DNA of 5,952 bases, from the NCBI GenBank assembly GCA_011524785.1, contig WTJQ01000552.1:1-5952 (forward strand). Reading direction: 5' to 3'. This document shows positions 5,879-5,952 of the stretch, piece after piece. Below the pieces are notes generated by a model. That model was not told the origin of the DNA. It saw only the letters and a list, made by a program, of their open reading frames with translations, and did no database searches. The stretch comes from Planctomycetota bacterium. GTDB taxonomy: Bacteria > Planctomycetota > UBA1135 > GCA-002686595. The translations under genes were made by a program, and so were the position numbers. Each line of letters starts with the position of its first letter. The first letter of the stretch is position 1.

Positions 5879-5952
5879 GGGCCTCCCGCATGCCGATCCG
5901 GGATCCTGCCTCCAGCCTGGGGTCCGCGGGGTTCGGTTGGCTATTCTCGCCC
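5879..5952 (+). other. 3' flank of moaC with weak hairpin, no gene
   Basis: No open frame is supported in these 74 nt. GGATCCT at 5901-5907 can pair with GGGGTCC at 5919-5925 (two G-T wobbles, 11-nt loop), a possible but weak transcript end without a T-tract. TATTCT at 5942-5947 resembles a -10 box for a gene beyond the window, but no -35 is visible at proper spacing. Confidence 0.25.

Noticed and set aside
5896..5906. GATCC-G-GGATC inverted repeat after moaC
   Set aside because: A single palindrome next to common short words in GC-rich DNA, with no second copy or context to suggest a function.

Overview
The window is about 70% G+C, densely coded and free of mobile elements. It reads as a chromosomal housekeeping segment from a high-GC member of the Planctomycetota or a relative in the PVC group. 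The main taxonomic clue is the second gene, which resembles the Minf_1886 family (TIGR04138), a small protein family largely confined to Planctomycetes and Verrucomicrobia. The strong codon bias, scarce Shine-Dalgarno signals before some genes and a secreted, enlarged S41 peptidase fit that assignment. Species cannot be named from the sequence alone.

Bases 1-2598 (+ strand) form a tight three-gene cluster. It holds the 3' part of holB (DNA polymerase III delta' clamp-loader subunit, 5' end outside the window), the Minf_1886-type gene, and an AI-2E (UPF0118) family multi-pass membrane protein. The junctions are a TGA-G-ATG (1-nt gap) and a TGATG (1-nt overlap), so the three are probably co-transcribed and translationally coupled.

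Bases 2632-5157 (- strand) converge on that cluster across a 33-nt gap and encode one 841-residue exported S41/C-terminal processing peptidase. It has a signal peptide, a long helical N-terminal extension with HEAT-like character, a PDZ domain and a complete Ser-Lys S41 catalytic domain. Two EF-hand-like acidic loops are inserted in the catalytic domain, followed by a helical, acidic C-terminal extension.

Bases 5158-5353 are a 196-nt divergent intergenic region between the peptidase and moaC. It is the most interesting non-coding stretch. It holds two near-identical perfect 10-bp palindromes (ACCGTACGGT and ACCGATCGGT, centres 17 bp apart) and a 46-nt imperfect hairpin.

Bases 5354-5878 (+ strand) encode MoaC, cyclic pyranopterin monophosphate synthase of molybdenum-cofactor biosynthesis, with all its signature residues. 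The last 74 nt hold no gene, only a weak hairpin.

No unmistakably new multi-gene system is present. The best candidates for novelty are the divergent regulatory region, the acidic-loop insertion in the peptidase, and the uncharacterised Minf_1886-type protein encoded between holB and the transporter.
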